The notes beneath the pieces were generated by a model that was not told where the DNA came from, searched no databases, and was given only the letters and a program-made list of their open reading frames with translations. Source: Edaphobacter bradus (GTDB lineage: Bacteria > Acidobacteriota > Terriglobia > Terriglobales > Acidobacteriaceae). Taken from it: 64,000 nt of DNA. The translations under genes were made by a program, and so were the position numbers. Positions 58,174 to 64,000 of this stretch are shown piece by piece (within the stretch, counting starts at the first letter, position 1; each line of letters opens with the position of its first letter). Where the stretch lies: the NCBI RefSeq assembly GCF_025685645.1, contig NZ_JAGSYF010000001.1, forward strand, positions 372,001 through 436,000, in the 5' to 3' direction.

Positions 58174-58784
58174 GTTGTCCTTTGCTGCGCGATGTGGGCG
58201 GCGCGGACGTCGTTGGCGGTGAAGACGGAGATGAAGGGGACGTCATGGATGATGGCTTCGATGTTGGCTCGGCCTCCCTGTTCGCGGTCTACGAGGCAGA
58301 GGACTCCGGCGACGTTCATGCCGGATTCTCGGGTGGCTTCGATGGCGGTAATGGTGGAGCCTCCGGTGGTGCAGACGTCGTCGACGATGACGACGTGGGC
58401 GCCTAGCTTGTGGAAGCCCTCGAGGCGGCGGCCGGTTCCGTGGGTCTTTTCGGCCTTGCGGACGAGGAAGCCGTGAATCAGATCTCTGCTGAGCGGGTCG
58501 CGGTGGTGATGCACGTGGTGCCAGGCGGAGGCGCTGGCGGTGTTGGAGACGAGGGGGTCGGCTCCCATGGTGAGTCCGCCGACGGCCTCGGCGTGGGGGA
58601 AGCGCTCGCGGATGAGGTCGTAGAGGAGGAGGCCGGAGAGGCGGCCGCCTTCAGCGTGGAGGGTGGTGGTGCGGCAGTCGATGTAGTAATCGGACCTCTG
58701 GCCGCTGGCGAGGGTGAAGTCGCCGAGGCGGAAGGAGAGCGTCGCGATCAGGTTGAGCAGGGCAGTGCGATTATCAATGGACAT
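58170..58784 (-). CDS. pyrE: Orotate phosphoribosyltransferase
   Basis: Makes orotidylate from orotate and PRPP in pyrimidine synthesis. It has 204 residues. SGQRSDYYIDCR is the substrate region, AVGGLTMGADPLV the second family motif, and HVVIVDDVCTTGGSTITAIE the PRPP-binding motif. The catalytic loop with FLVRKAEKTHGTG is present. Two A+T-rich small genes follow in the same unit. Upstream lies the second copy of the composite repeat element and, further out, a strong hairpin. Confidence 0.94.
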   Translation of the reverse strand: MSIDNRTALLNLIATLSFRLGDFTLASGQRSDYYIDCRTTTLHAEGGRLSGLLLYDLIRERFPHAEAVGGLTMGADPLVSNTASASAWHHVHHHRDPLSRDLIHGFLVRKAEKTHGTGRRLEGFHKLGAHVVIVDDVCTTGGSTITAIEATRESGMNVAGVLCLVDREQGGRANIEAIIHDVPFISVFTANDVRAAHIAQQRTT

Positions 58785-58816
58785 TGCTTTGGCTCGATTG
58801 TAGATGCTTCTGTTAT

Positions 58817-58951
58817 GGGGGTATCCCCCCCCATGGTGCGGTCTTTGTGCAAAGTCTTCAAATGAAAAGGTTTAGGCTTGGACTTCAGGTGTAAGGTATT
58901 GCATTGAAACGAGTTGCAATCAAAGTATTGCAAATAAACGGGTTGCGTTGG
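58817..58951 (-). repeat. Composite intergenic element, copy 2 (upstream of pyrE)
   Basis: GGGGGTATCCCCCCCC at 58817-58832 is followed by three related units beginning at 58851 (AAAGTCTTCAAATGAAAAGG), 58893 (AAGGTATTGCATTGAAACGA) and 58922 (AAAGTATTGCAAATAAACGG). Unit spacings are 42 and 29 bp, against 42 and 30 bp in the copy upstream of the PNP gene. The palindrome starts 32 bases from the pyrE ATG. Shared text outside the units includes TAG-C---G-ACTT-A between unit 1 and unit 2. Confidence 0.6.
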
Positions 58952-58964
58952 CCAGGTTAAAAGC

Positions 58965-58991
58965 GAAAGCCCCGGGTTCTCCGGGGCTTTC
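58965..58991 (-). terminator. Strong hairpin upstream of pyrE
   Basis: An 11-bp stem (GAAAGCCCCGG with CCGGGGCTTTC) closes a 5-base loop. On the minus strand it is followed by GCTTTTAACC, so it may terminate leftward transcription entering from the right, or act as an attenuator if the pyrE transcript starts further right. No leftward gene ends just beside it. Confidence 0.5.
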
Positions 58992-59681
58992 TGTGCTTGA
59001 TTCTATTTTAGCAGTGTGAGGGAAACTACTATGCCACGGCTATCTTTATTTTTTGTGTTAGTTAGGTGATTTTTGGCCTTGACAGAGTTTTCTGTGGAAA
59101 AGTTGAGGGGGGGCGAAATAGCTGTGGCGGGGTTGCAGCCTGCGAAGCCCAGGTCTCAGAAGCGAGACTGGGGCACGCATTCAAGCGGGCGGCGGTCCAG
59201 GATGTCCTTTATTTCTTCGCGATTCGAGCAGCGAGGCCTTATCGTGATAAGTCAAATGCTTATTATACATGCATTTGCGAGATAATCTTCGCGTGATGGA
59301 CGATGGCCAAGTTATTGATTTGAGTCATGTAGTTTTCGTTAACAAGTTCGATGAGAGTCTGGCCCCAGGCGTGCCTTATCTTCTCGGCTTCAAGAGGGCA
59401 CTTCCAGCATTGAAGGATCGGGCGTAGAGAAGTAAAGGAGTTTGGTTGCTTGATCGAGGGCAATATTTTGGGAAGGAAACGCTCTCTCGATGTGCAACAG
59501 GTTGCAAGTATCCCATGGGAGGGTTTGCATAGAGTACGCACAATGTTGCGCTGTAAGGTATTTATTCTTCTGATTCCCGCACTTTATTTCTGAGGCCTGG
59601 TCTCTTTGGTAATTGAAATGCACATACAGGGCGAAGCGATGTTGTGTCTTTGTGCGCAAACCCAATGGGAGGCTCTACTTT
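58992..59681. other. Long A+T-richer intergenic region
   Basis: About 690 bases between the hairpin upstream of pyrE and the PEP-CTERM gene, with no well-supported gene. A weak dyad at about 59149-59175 (CCCAGGTCTC with GAGACTGGGG) resembles intergenic palindromes I recall from related genomes. A 52-codon rightward frame at 59269-59427 is listed separately. Leftward frames at 59263-59541 and 59390-59665 overlap it and each other and look random. GGGAGG just before 59682 is the ribosome-binding site of the next gene. Confidence 0.4.
59269..59427 (+). CDS. Possible small ORF (52 aa)
   Basis: A short rightward frame from ATG at 59269 (or 59296) to TAG at 59425-59427. The peptide includes VMDDGQVIDLSHVVFVNKFD and SLAPGVPYLLGFKRALPAL, which has protein-like composition, but no Shine-Dalgarno sequence is evident and no family is recognised. 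It may be a remnant or chance frame. Confidence 0.2.
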   Translation: MHLRDNLRVMDDGQVIDLSHVVFVNKFDESLAPGVPYLLGFKRALPALKDRA

Positions 59682-60290
59682 ATGCGGAAACAGATTCTGG
59701 CTTTTGGGATTTTGGTTCTTTGCGGTATGGCTGTCGCGCATGCAACGACTCTAACCCCTGGGTCGACCGTCGCGGCATCCACGCTCAGTTTTGGTGGGGC
59801 GCCGGTACAGTTTCTCGGTGGTCCGATGGTCAGCAACGGCATTACTTCGAACTATGCCTCGACGGCTTATAGCGATCCAAGCAACGTCTACTGTTCCGGT
59901 TGCCTGGACTTTGTCTATCAGATCGATCCAACTGGTGGGAAGGGCTCGGTTACAGATGTGGTCCAGTCTAATTTTGACCACTTTTTGACGAGCGTCGGTT
60001 TTTCGGCCCAACCGGGGCAGGCGGTTCCTACGTCCATCTCACGCAGCGCGGATGGATCGCTGATCGATTTCTTCTTTGCCAATGGAGATCCGATCAATAC
60101 GTTCAGCGCGTTTCTCGTCGTTGAGACCAATGTTACGAACTTCAGCAGGGTTGGAACGATTGGCCTGGTCCCTCAGACTGCGGGAACAGCTCTCGACATC
60201 GAGCCAATGCCTGAGCCGGCCTCGTTCGTGCTGCTGGGAAGCGGTCTGATCGGTCTGGCGGGCTTGGCAAAGCGGAAGTTACTCGGATAA
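59682..60290 (+). CDS. PEP-CTERM sorting-domain protein
   Basis: A 202-residue exported protein. The ATG at 59682 follows GGGAGG and gives a signal peptide (RKQILAFGILVLCGMAVAHA). The C terminus is a PEP-CTERM sorting signal: PEPASFVLLGSGLIGLAGLAKRKLLG, i.e. the PEP motif, a hydrophobic helix and a basic end, recognised by an exosortase. No exosortase gene is in the window. The mature part is Ser/Thr/Gly-rich beta structure with a CSGC motif; function is unknown, most likely an extracellular or surface matrix protein. A terminator follows. Confidence 0.82.
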   Translation: MRKQILAFGILVLCGMAVAHATTLTPGSTVAASTLSFGGAPVQFLGGPMVSNGITSNYASTAYSDPSNVYCSGCLDFVYQIDPTGGKGSVTDVVQSNFDHFLTSVGFSAQPGQAVPTSISRSADGSLIDFFFANGDPINTFSAFLVVETNVTNFSRVGTIGLVPQTAGTALDIEPMPEPASFVLLGSGLIGLAGLAKRKLLG

Positions 60291-60345
60291 GCAGGTCTCA
60301 AGAGAGCGGCAGAGCGTTTCTGACGTTGTGCAGATGAAGTGAATT

Positions 60346-60392
60346 ACGCCCGTCCCGAGAGGTGCGATGCCGATCGGGGACGGGCGTTTTTT
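60346..60392 (+). terminator. Rho-independent terminator after PEP-CTERM gene
   Basis: CGCCCGTCCC (60347-60356) pairs with GGGACGGGCG (60377-60386) across a 20-base loop and is followed by TTTTTT. It separates the PEP-CTERM gene from the convergent FG-GAP gene. Confidence 0.85.
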
Positions 60393-60417
60393 GTCTGCGT
60401 GGGAGCGCGACCATGCA

Positions 60418-61710
60418 TTAGTGGGGACCGTCCTCCTGTTCGACCTGTTCTCCTTCGCCAGGGAAGGGCCACTGGCGCTCGAGGGGTTGCTGGGCCTCAC
60501 GCATGGACTTGGGGACGTTGTTGATTGTCAGGTTTTCCAGGACGTGGACGCCGAGTTTGCCAGCCGTGGCGATGTCGATGTCGCCGTCTTTGTCTAGGTC
60601 GAGAGCGAGGATCTGAGTGCCAGCGGTGGCTGTGGAGTTGACGGAGAGCGGGATGCGGGTGAAGGTGGTGTCCTTGCGGTTGATCTTGTATGCGTAGAGC
60701 ACGGGTGGGTCGTAGGAGCCGGGGTCGTCGCCGGAGTGGCCGCGGTAGCGCTTGCCGGTGATGAGTTCGGCTTGGCCGTCGCCGTCGATGTCGGCGAGCA
60801 GGAGTGCGTGGGACTGGGAGAAGGACTCGTCGATGGCGTGGCGGGTCCAGATGCGGTGTTCGGGTGTTCCTGATTGTTCGAGCCAGTAGAGGCCGTAGCT
60901 GTGGCCCTGGCCGTAGATGAGGTCGAGCTTGCCGTCGTTGTTGACGTCGTAGCCGAGGATGGGGAATCCGGTATCGCCGAGGCGCCAGTCGGGATGCCAC
61001 TCCCACTTGTCGTTGTTGGCGTCGATGTTGCGGAACCAGCCGTAGGGGGTGAGGATGTCGGGCTTGCCGTCGCCGTCGATGTCGGCGATGCCGATGCCGT
61101 GGCCATCCTGCTCTTTGCCGCCGACGTGATGGACGCGCGGGGTGGCGCCGGAGAAGTCGACCCAGAGGACGCCGGAGTGGTTGTAGTGGGCGAGCGCGAT
61201 GTCGGGGACGCCGTCGCCGTTGATGTCGGCCATGACGCCGCCTTCGGTGTCATAGCTGTCGGCGATGAGGTGCTTCTGCCACATGACGCCGGGCTTGTTG
61301 GGATTTTCGTACCACCAGAGGCCGTTGGTGATCCAGCCGGCGGTGACAACGTCGGGGTGGCCGTCGTGGTTGACGTCGATGGTCCACTCGCCGCAATCGG
61401 AGACGAACTCGCCGTGGATGCCAACGGTGCGGTATTGATGCTGCTTCCACTCGCCGGCGTTGGGGCCGGGGTTCTCGTACCAGTAGGCTCCGCTGAGGAG
61501 GTCAGGGTAACCGTCGTTGTTCATGTCGAGGGTGGTGATGCCTTCGGCGTGGTCGTTGCCGAGGCGGTGAACGAGGAAGGTGGGGTTGAGGGTGCCGTCG
61601 GGGCCGGGGCCGGGAGTGGGCTTGCGGAACTCGGTGGCGTGGGAGGGGTCCTGCGCTTGGGCGATGGCGGCGAGCGAGAGTAGAAAGAGCGGGATGATGG
61701 TTAGGCGCAT
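60418..61710 (-). CDS. Secreted FG-GAP/VCBS repeat protein
   Basis: A 430-residue exported protein with a signal peptide (LTIIPLFLLSLAAIAQAQ). It carries at least six FG-GAP-type blades with calcium-binding DxDxDGxxD loops, for example DMNNDGYPDLL, DVNHDGHPDVV, DINGDGVPDIA, DIDGDGKPDIL, DVNNDGKLDLI and DLDKDGDIDIA, so it should fold as a beta propeller. Each blade also has a WYEN/WFRN segment. The role is probably carbohydrate binding or surface interaction. It lies downstream of a Tat-exported oxidoreductase gene on the same strand, separated by tandem hairpins. Confidence 0.85.
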   Translation of the reverse strand: MRLTIIPLFLLSLAAIAQAQDPSHATEFRKPTPGPGPDGTLNPTFLVHRLGNDHAEGITTLDMNNDGYPDLLSGAYWYENPGPNAGEWKQHQYRTVGIHGEFVSDCGEWTIDVNHDGHPDVVTAGWITNGLWWYENPNKPGVMWQKHLIADSYDTEGGVMADINGDGVPDIALAHYNHSGVLWVDFSGATPRVHHVGGKEQDGHGIGIADIDGDGKPDILTPYGWFRNIDANNDKWEWHPDWRLGDTGFPILGYDVNNDGKLDLIYGQGHSYGLYWLEQSGTPEHRIWTRHAIDESFSQSHALLLADIDGDGQAELITGKRYRGHSGDDPGSYDPPVLYAYKINRKDTTFTRIPLSVNSTATAGTQILALDLDKDGDIDIATAGKLGVHVLENLTINNVPKSMREAQQPLERQWPFPGEGEQVEQEDGPH

Positions 61711-61744
61711 TGTGGTCTCGGGTGTGAGGTAAGGCTTTATGGCC

Positions 61745-61797
61745 CGGGGCTAAAGCCCCTTTTTGAGGGGATCAATTCAGGGGCCTGAAGGCCCCTG
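61745..61797. repeat. Tandem G/C hairpins
   Basis: Two neighbouring palindromes: GGGGC-TAAA-GCCCC at about 61746-61759, followed by TTTTT on the plus strand, and CAGGGGCCT-GA-AGGCCCCTG at 61778-61797. Both lie between two leftward genes. They look like acidobacterial intergenic palindromes of the REP kind; the plus-strand T run points away from the genes. Confidence 0.55.
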
Positions 61798-61861
61798 CTC
61801 CCTCCGTTCTTGAAGCCGGTCCCTCCGTTTTCGGGAATAGGCTTCATCCGCTTTTTGGAGG

Positions 61862-63220
61862 TCATGTGAGCTTCATGGTTTCGGGGTTCCAGTGGATGAT
61901 GGAGCCGCGTTCGAGGCTGAGATTGCTGAGTAGTGCGGCTCCGGCGGCGCGGAAGCCGAAGGTGGCGTCTTCGACGGGCTGCTTGCGGGTGCGGACGGAG
62001 GAGAAGAAGTTGTGGAAGTGGTCGTAGCTGTCGGAGTAGCCGTGCGGCGCTACGAACTTTTCGACTCCCGCGTAGGGAGTGCCGGTGGGCGTGGAGGCAT
62101 ACTTCTGGCGATACTGCTCGAGGAACTGCTGCTGGGTGGCGGTGGCGAAGGTGCTGATGGTGTAGCCGGGTTCCTTCTCGAGGGGGACGCGGTTGACGGT
62201 GACGGCGTTGCCGGTGATCTCGAGGGTACCTTCGGAGCCAGTGAAGAGGAATCCCTCGCTCTCTTCCCCGCCGTCGACGAAGTTGACGCGGAGGCTGAGG
62301 TTGAAGCCCTGAGGGTAGTCGAAAAGGGCGAGCAGGACGTCGGGGACGTTGCGGCCGTCCTTCCAGAAGCGGAGTCCGCCGGTGGCCATGGCGCGCGTGG
62401 GGCCGTTGGCTCCGGTGATGAAGTGAGTTCCGCTGAAGAGGTGGACGAAGAGGTCGCCGGCGACCCCGCTCGAGTAGTCTGTCCATTTGCGCCACTGAAA
62501 GAAGTGCTCGGCGTTCCACGGAATTTTTGGGGCGGAGCCGAGGAAGAGCGGCCAGTCGCAGGTCTCAGGACTGGCGTCGGGAGGGACGGTGTAGTTCCAG
62601 GCGCCGAGGGAGGAGTTGCGGTCCCAGCGGGCGGAGACCATGTTGAGCTGGCCGATGGCTCCGGAGGCGAGGAGCTCCTTGGCTTTGGCGTAGATGACGG
62701 AGCTGACGCGCTGGCTGCCGACCTGGAGGATGCGGTTGGTGGAGCGGGCGGTGGAGATCATCTCGGGGCCGTCGGAGTAGAGGTGAATCATCGGCTTTTC
62801 GAGGTAGACGTCCTTGCCGGCGCGCATGGCGTCGATGGCGGCCTGCTTGTGCCAGTGGTCGGGGGTGGCGATGATGACGGCGTCGATGCCGGGGCGTGAG
62901 AGGATCTCGCGATAGTCGCGCGTGGTGAAGAGGTCGACGTTGTTGGGGGTGCCGTTGCCCCAGAGCTCCTTGGAGTGGGTGAGGCGGCCGTCGTAGCAGT
63001 CGGCGACGGCGACTAGTTTTGTGCCCGGGACCTGAAGGGCGACCCGGGTGTCGTTCTGGCCCTGAATGCCGGCCCCGATGAGCGCGAACTGGATGTTGTT
63101 GTTTGCGGCGGTCGGTTGCGGAGGAGCCTGAGGCGTGAGGGCTGTGAGGGTTTGCAGATGCGCTCCGGCGGCTGCGGTGCCCGCGAGCTGGACGAAGGTG
63201 CGGCGGTTCAGCATGGTCAT
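61862..63220 (-). CDS. Tat-exported Gfo/Idh/MocA-family oxidoreductase
   Basis: A 452-residue NAD(P)-dependent sugar oxidoreductase-like protein. The N terminus LNRRTFVQLAGTAAAGAHLQ is a twin-arginine signal, so the enzyme would be exported with bound cofactor. The Rossmann loop is FALIGAGIQGQ, the family motif EKP is in DVYLEKPMIH, and the substrate-binding domain follows (GDLFVHLFSGTHFITG). Exported members of this family are frequent in Acidobacteria and some are glycosidases (GH109-like), so hydrolase activity is possible. The substrate is not known. Confidence 0.88.
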   Translation of the reverse strand: MTMLNRRTFVQLAGTAAAGAHLQTLTALTPQAPPQPTAANNNIQFALIGAGIQGQNDTRVALQVPGTKLVAVADCYDGRLTHSKELWGNGTPNNVDLFTTRDYREILSRPGIDAVIIATPDHWHKQAAIDAMRAGKDVYLEKPMIHLYSDGPEMISTARSTNRILQVGSQRVSSVIYAKAKELLASGAIGQLNMVSARWDRNSSLGAWNYTVPPDASPETCDWPLFLGSAPKIPWNAEHFFQWRKWTDYSSGVAGDLFVHLFSGTHFITGANGPTRAMATGGLRFWKDGRNVPDVLLALFDYPQGFNLSLRVNFVDGGEESEGFLFTGSEGTLEITGNAVTVNRVPLEKEPGYTISTFATATQQQFLEQYRQKYASTPTGTPYAGVEKFVAPHGYSDSYDHFHNFFSSVRTRKQPVEDATFGFRAAGAALLSNLSLERGSIIHWNPETMKLT

Positions 63221-63329
63221 GGATCGGGTCCTCTTTTTTTCCGAGCGCGGCGCGAGGCCTTGCGGCTGACAGGGGAACGGTATGCGATCCGGGTTTTGCT
63301 GTCCAGAGCCTAGGCCCGTGCGAAGCCGC

Positions 63330-64000
63330 CTAGAACCCTGGCGGGGTTTCGGCGGCTACGTTGAAGTGGCGCTCGAGGGCGAGGCCGGCGCGGGCGATGG
63401 TGCCTTCGTCGAAGAGGCGGCCGATGAGGGTGATGCCGTAAGGGACCCGGCGGGGCGGACTGAACTTCGGCAGGGGATGGTTGGGGTCGGGCGCCCAGTC
63501 GCTGCGGGCCTCGGAGACCTCGACGAAGCCAGCGCGGAAGGTAAGCGAGGGGTGGCCGGTGAAGTTGGTAAGGGTGAGCATCTCGTCGCGGAGGGATGGG
63601 ACGAGGAGGAGGTCGACTTGCGACATGATGCGGGCCATCTCTTCGGCGACCATGCGGCGGAAGCGGTCGGCCTGGACGAAGTCGACCGCGGAGAGGAAGC
63701 GCGACTGGCGGAAGGTGTTGGGCCAGGCGTCGGGGACCTGGGCTTTGAGCTGGTCGACGGCGTGGTTGAGGGTGATTTCTTCGAAGGCGGCGGCGGACTC
63801 GGCGAAGAGAATGATGTCGAGCGAGTCGTAGGGCCAGTCGGGGAGGGAGACCTCGACGGAAGTCATGCCGAGTTTGGACAGCGCGGCGAGGGCGGCGCGA
63901 TCGACGTCGGTGGCGGGGGCTTCTTTCATCCATTGGGGGAAGTAGCCTACGCGGAGGCCTTGCACGGGCGCGGTGGCGTCGAAGTTGAGATGGCTGGGGA
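63330..64000 (-). CDS. Amidase-family protein, C-terminal part (cut by window edge)
   Basis: The frame remains open to the right edge; the start is outside the window. The visible part matches the C-terminal third of amidase-signature enzymes (GatA/aspartyl-glutamyl amidotransferase A-like): LRVGYFPQWM, FVQADRFRRMVAEEMARIMSQVDLLLVPS, LTNFTGHPSLTF and PYGITLIGRLFDEGTIARAGLALER. The catalytic Ser-Ser-Lys part lies beyond the edge. The sequence suggests a stand-alone amidase rather than the GatCAB subunit, since the ending differs from GatA. Confidence 0.85.
   Translation of the reverse strand, partial: PSHLNFDATAPVQGLRVGYFPQWMKEAPATDVDRAALAALSKLGMTSVEVSLPDWPYDSLDIILFAESAAAFEEITLNHAVDQLKAQVPDAWPNTFRQSRFLSAVDFVQADRFRRMVAEEMARIMSQVDLLLVPSLRDEMLTLTNFTGHPSLTFRAGFVEVSEARSDWAPDPNHPLPKFSPPRRVPYGITLIGRLFDEGTIARAGLALERHFNVAAETPPGF

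Noticed and set aside
59066..59296. Rightward 76-codon frame before the PEP-CTERM gene
   Set aside because: It covers an intergenic dyad, has no ribosome-binding site and resembles no protein.
59263..59541. Leftward 92-codon frame in the 58.9-59.7 kb gap
   Set aside because: Overlaps other equally weak frames on both strands; no motif or start signal. The hairpin at 58965 could serve it, but that alone is not enough.

Overview
The window looks like a chromosomal segment of an Acidobacteriota member of the Terriglobia (Granulicella/Edaphobacter/Terriglobus-like). This is inferred from the G+C-rich composition, a secreted VWFA-related protein of the acidobacterial type, a TonB-dependent receptor with an N-terminal carboxypeptidase-like domain, a PEP-CTERM protein, and many secreted carbohydrate-active or lipoprotein genes. 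No rRNA, tRNA, CRISPR array, insertion sequence, integrase or phage gene was found.

Region by region. 0-12 kb: polysaccharide and cell-surface genes, namely an alginate-lyase-like enzyme, a TonB-dependent receptor, an Ig-like lipoprotein, phosphoglucomutase, a large collagen-like protein with five carbohydrate-binding-like modules, and a GH105 hydrolase split by a one-base frameshift. 11.7-14.4 kb: a leftward two-component set (hybrid kinase, response regulator, lone Hpt). 14.7-18.9 kb: a deoxyhypusine-synthase-like enzyme, nicotinate phosphoribosyltransferase, an S1/P1 nuclease and a DUF2062 membrane protein. 18.9-21.4 kb: an OlsB-like N-acyltransferase flanked by two PlsC-type acyltransferases, which suggests an ornithine-lipid or other aminolipid locus. 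21.4-29.2 kb: nucleoside salvage (purine nucleoside phosphorylase, NupC, thymidine phosphorylase, cytidine deaminase), interrupted by a sigma-54 activator and a small secreted protein preceded by a good -24/-12 promoter.

29.3-34.4 kb is a compact cheA-cheW-cheY-cheB-cheR operon without a receptor gene. It is followed by a full-length Lhr-type helicase. 39-45 kb is a leftward run of kdsD, a GNAT acetyltransferase, proS and a class A penicillin-binding protein. 45-50 kb carries a methyltransferase, a TlpA-like thioredoxin coupled to a stand-alone DsbD N-terminal domain, an aminotransferase and thiC. 50.9-58.8 kb is leftward: an M28 metallopeptidase, MscL with a zinc-ribbon tail, the VWFA protein, mtnA, two A+T-richer small genes (one resembling a CDI immunity protein) and pyrE. 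59.7-64 kb holds a PEP-CTERM protein, an FG-GAP repeat protein, a Tat-exported Gfo/Idh oxidoreductase and an amidase cut by the window edge.

The most unusual signal is a composite intergenic element found twice. It lies just upstream of the purine nucleoside phosphorylase gene and of pyrE, in the same orientation and at nearly the same distance from the start codon. It has a G-tract/TA/C-tract palindrome followed by three TATT-containing units spaced 42 and 29-30 bp apart. Other points of interest are the OlsB/PlsC locus with a palindrome at its promoter, the sigma-54 pair, the pyrE-coupled orphan immunity-like genes, and a perfect 22-bp palindrome near 50.46 kb.
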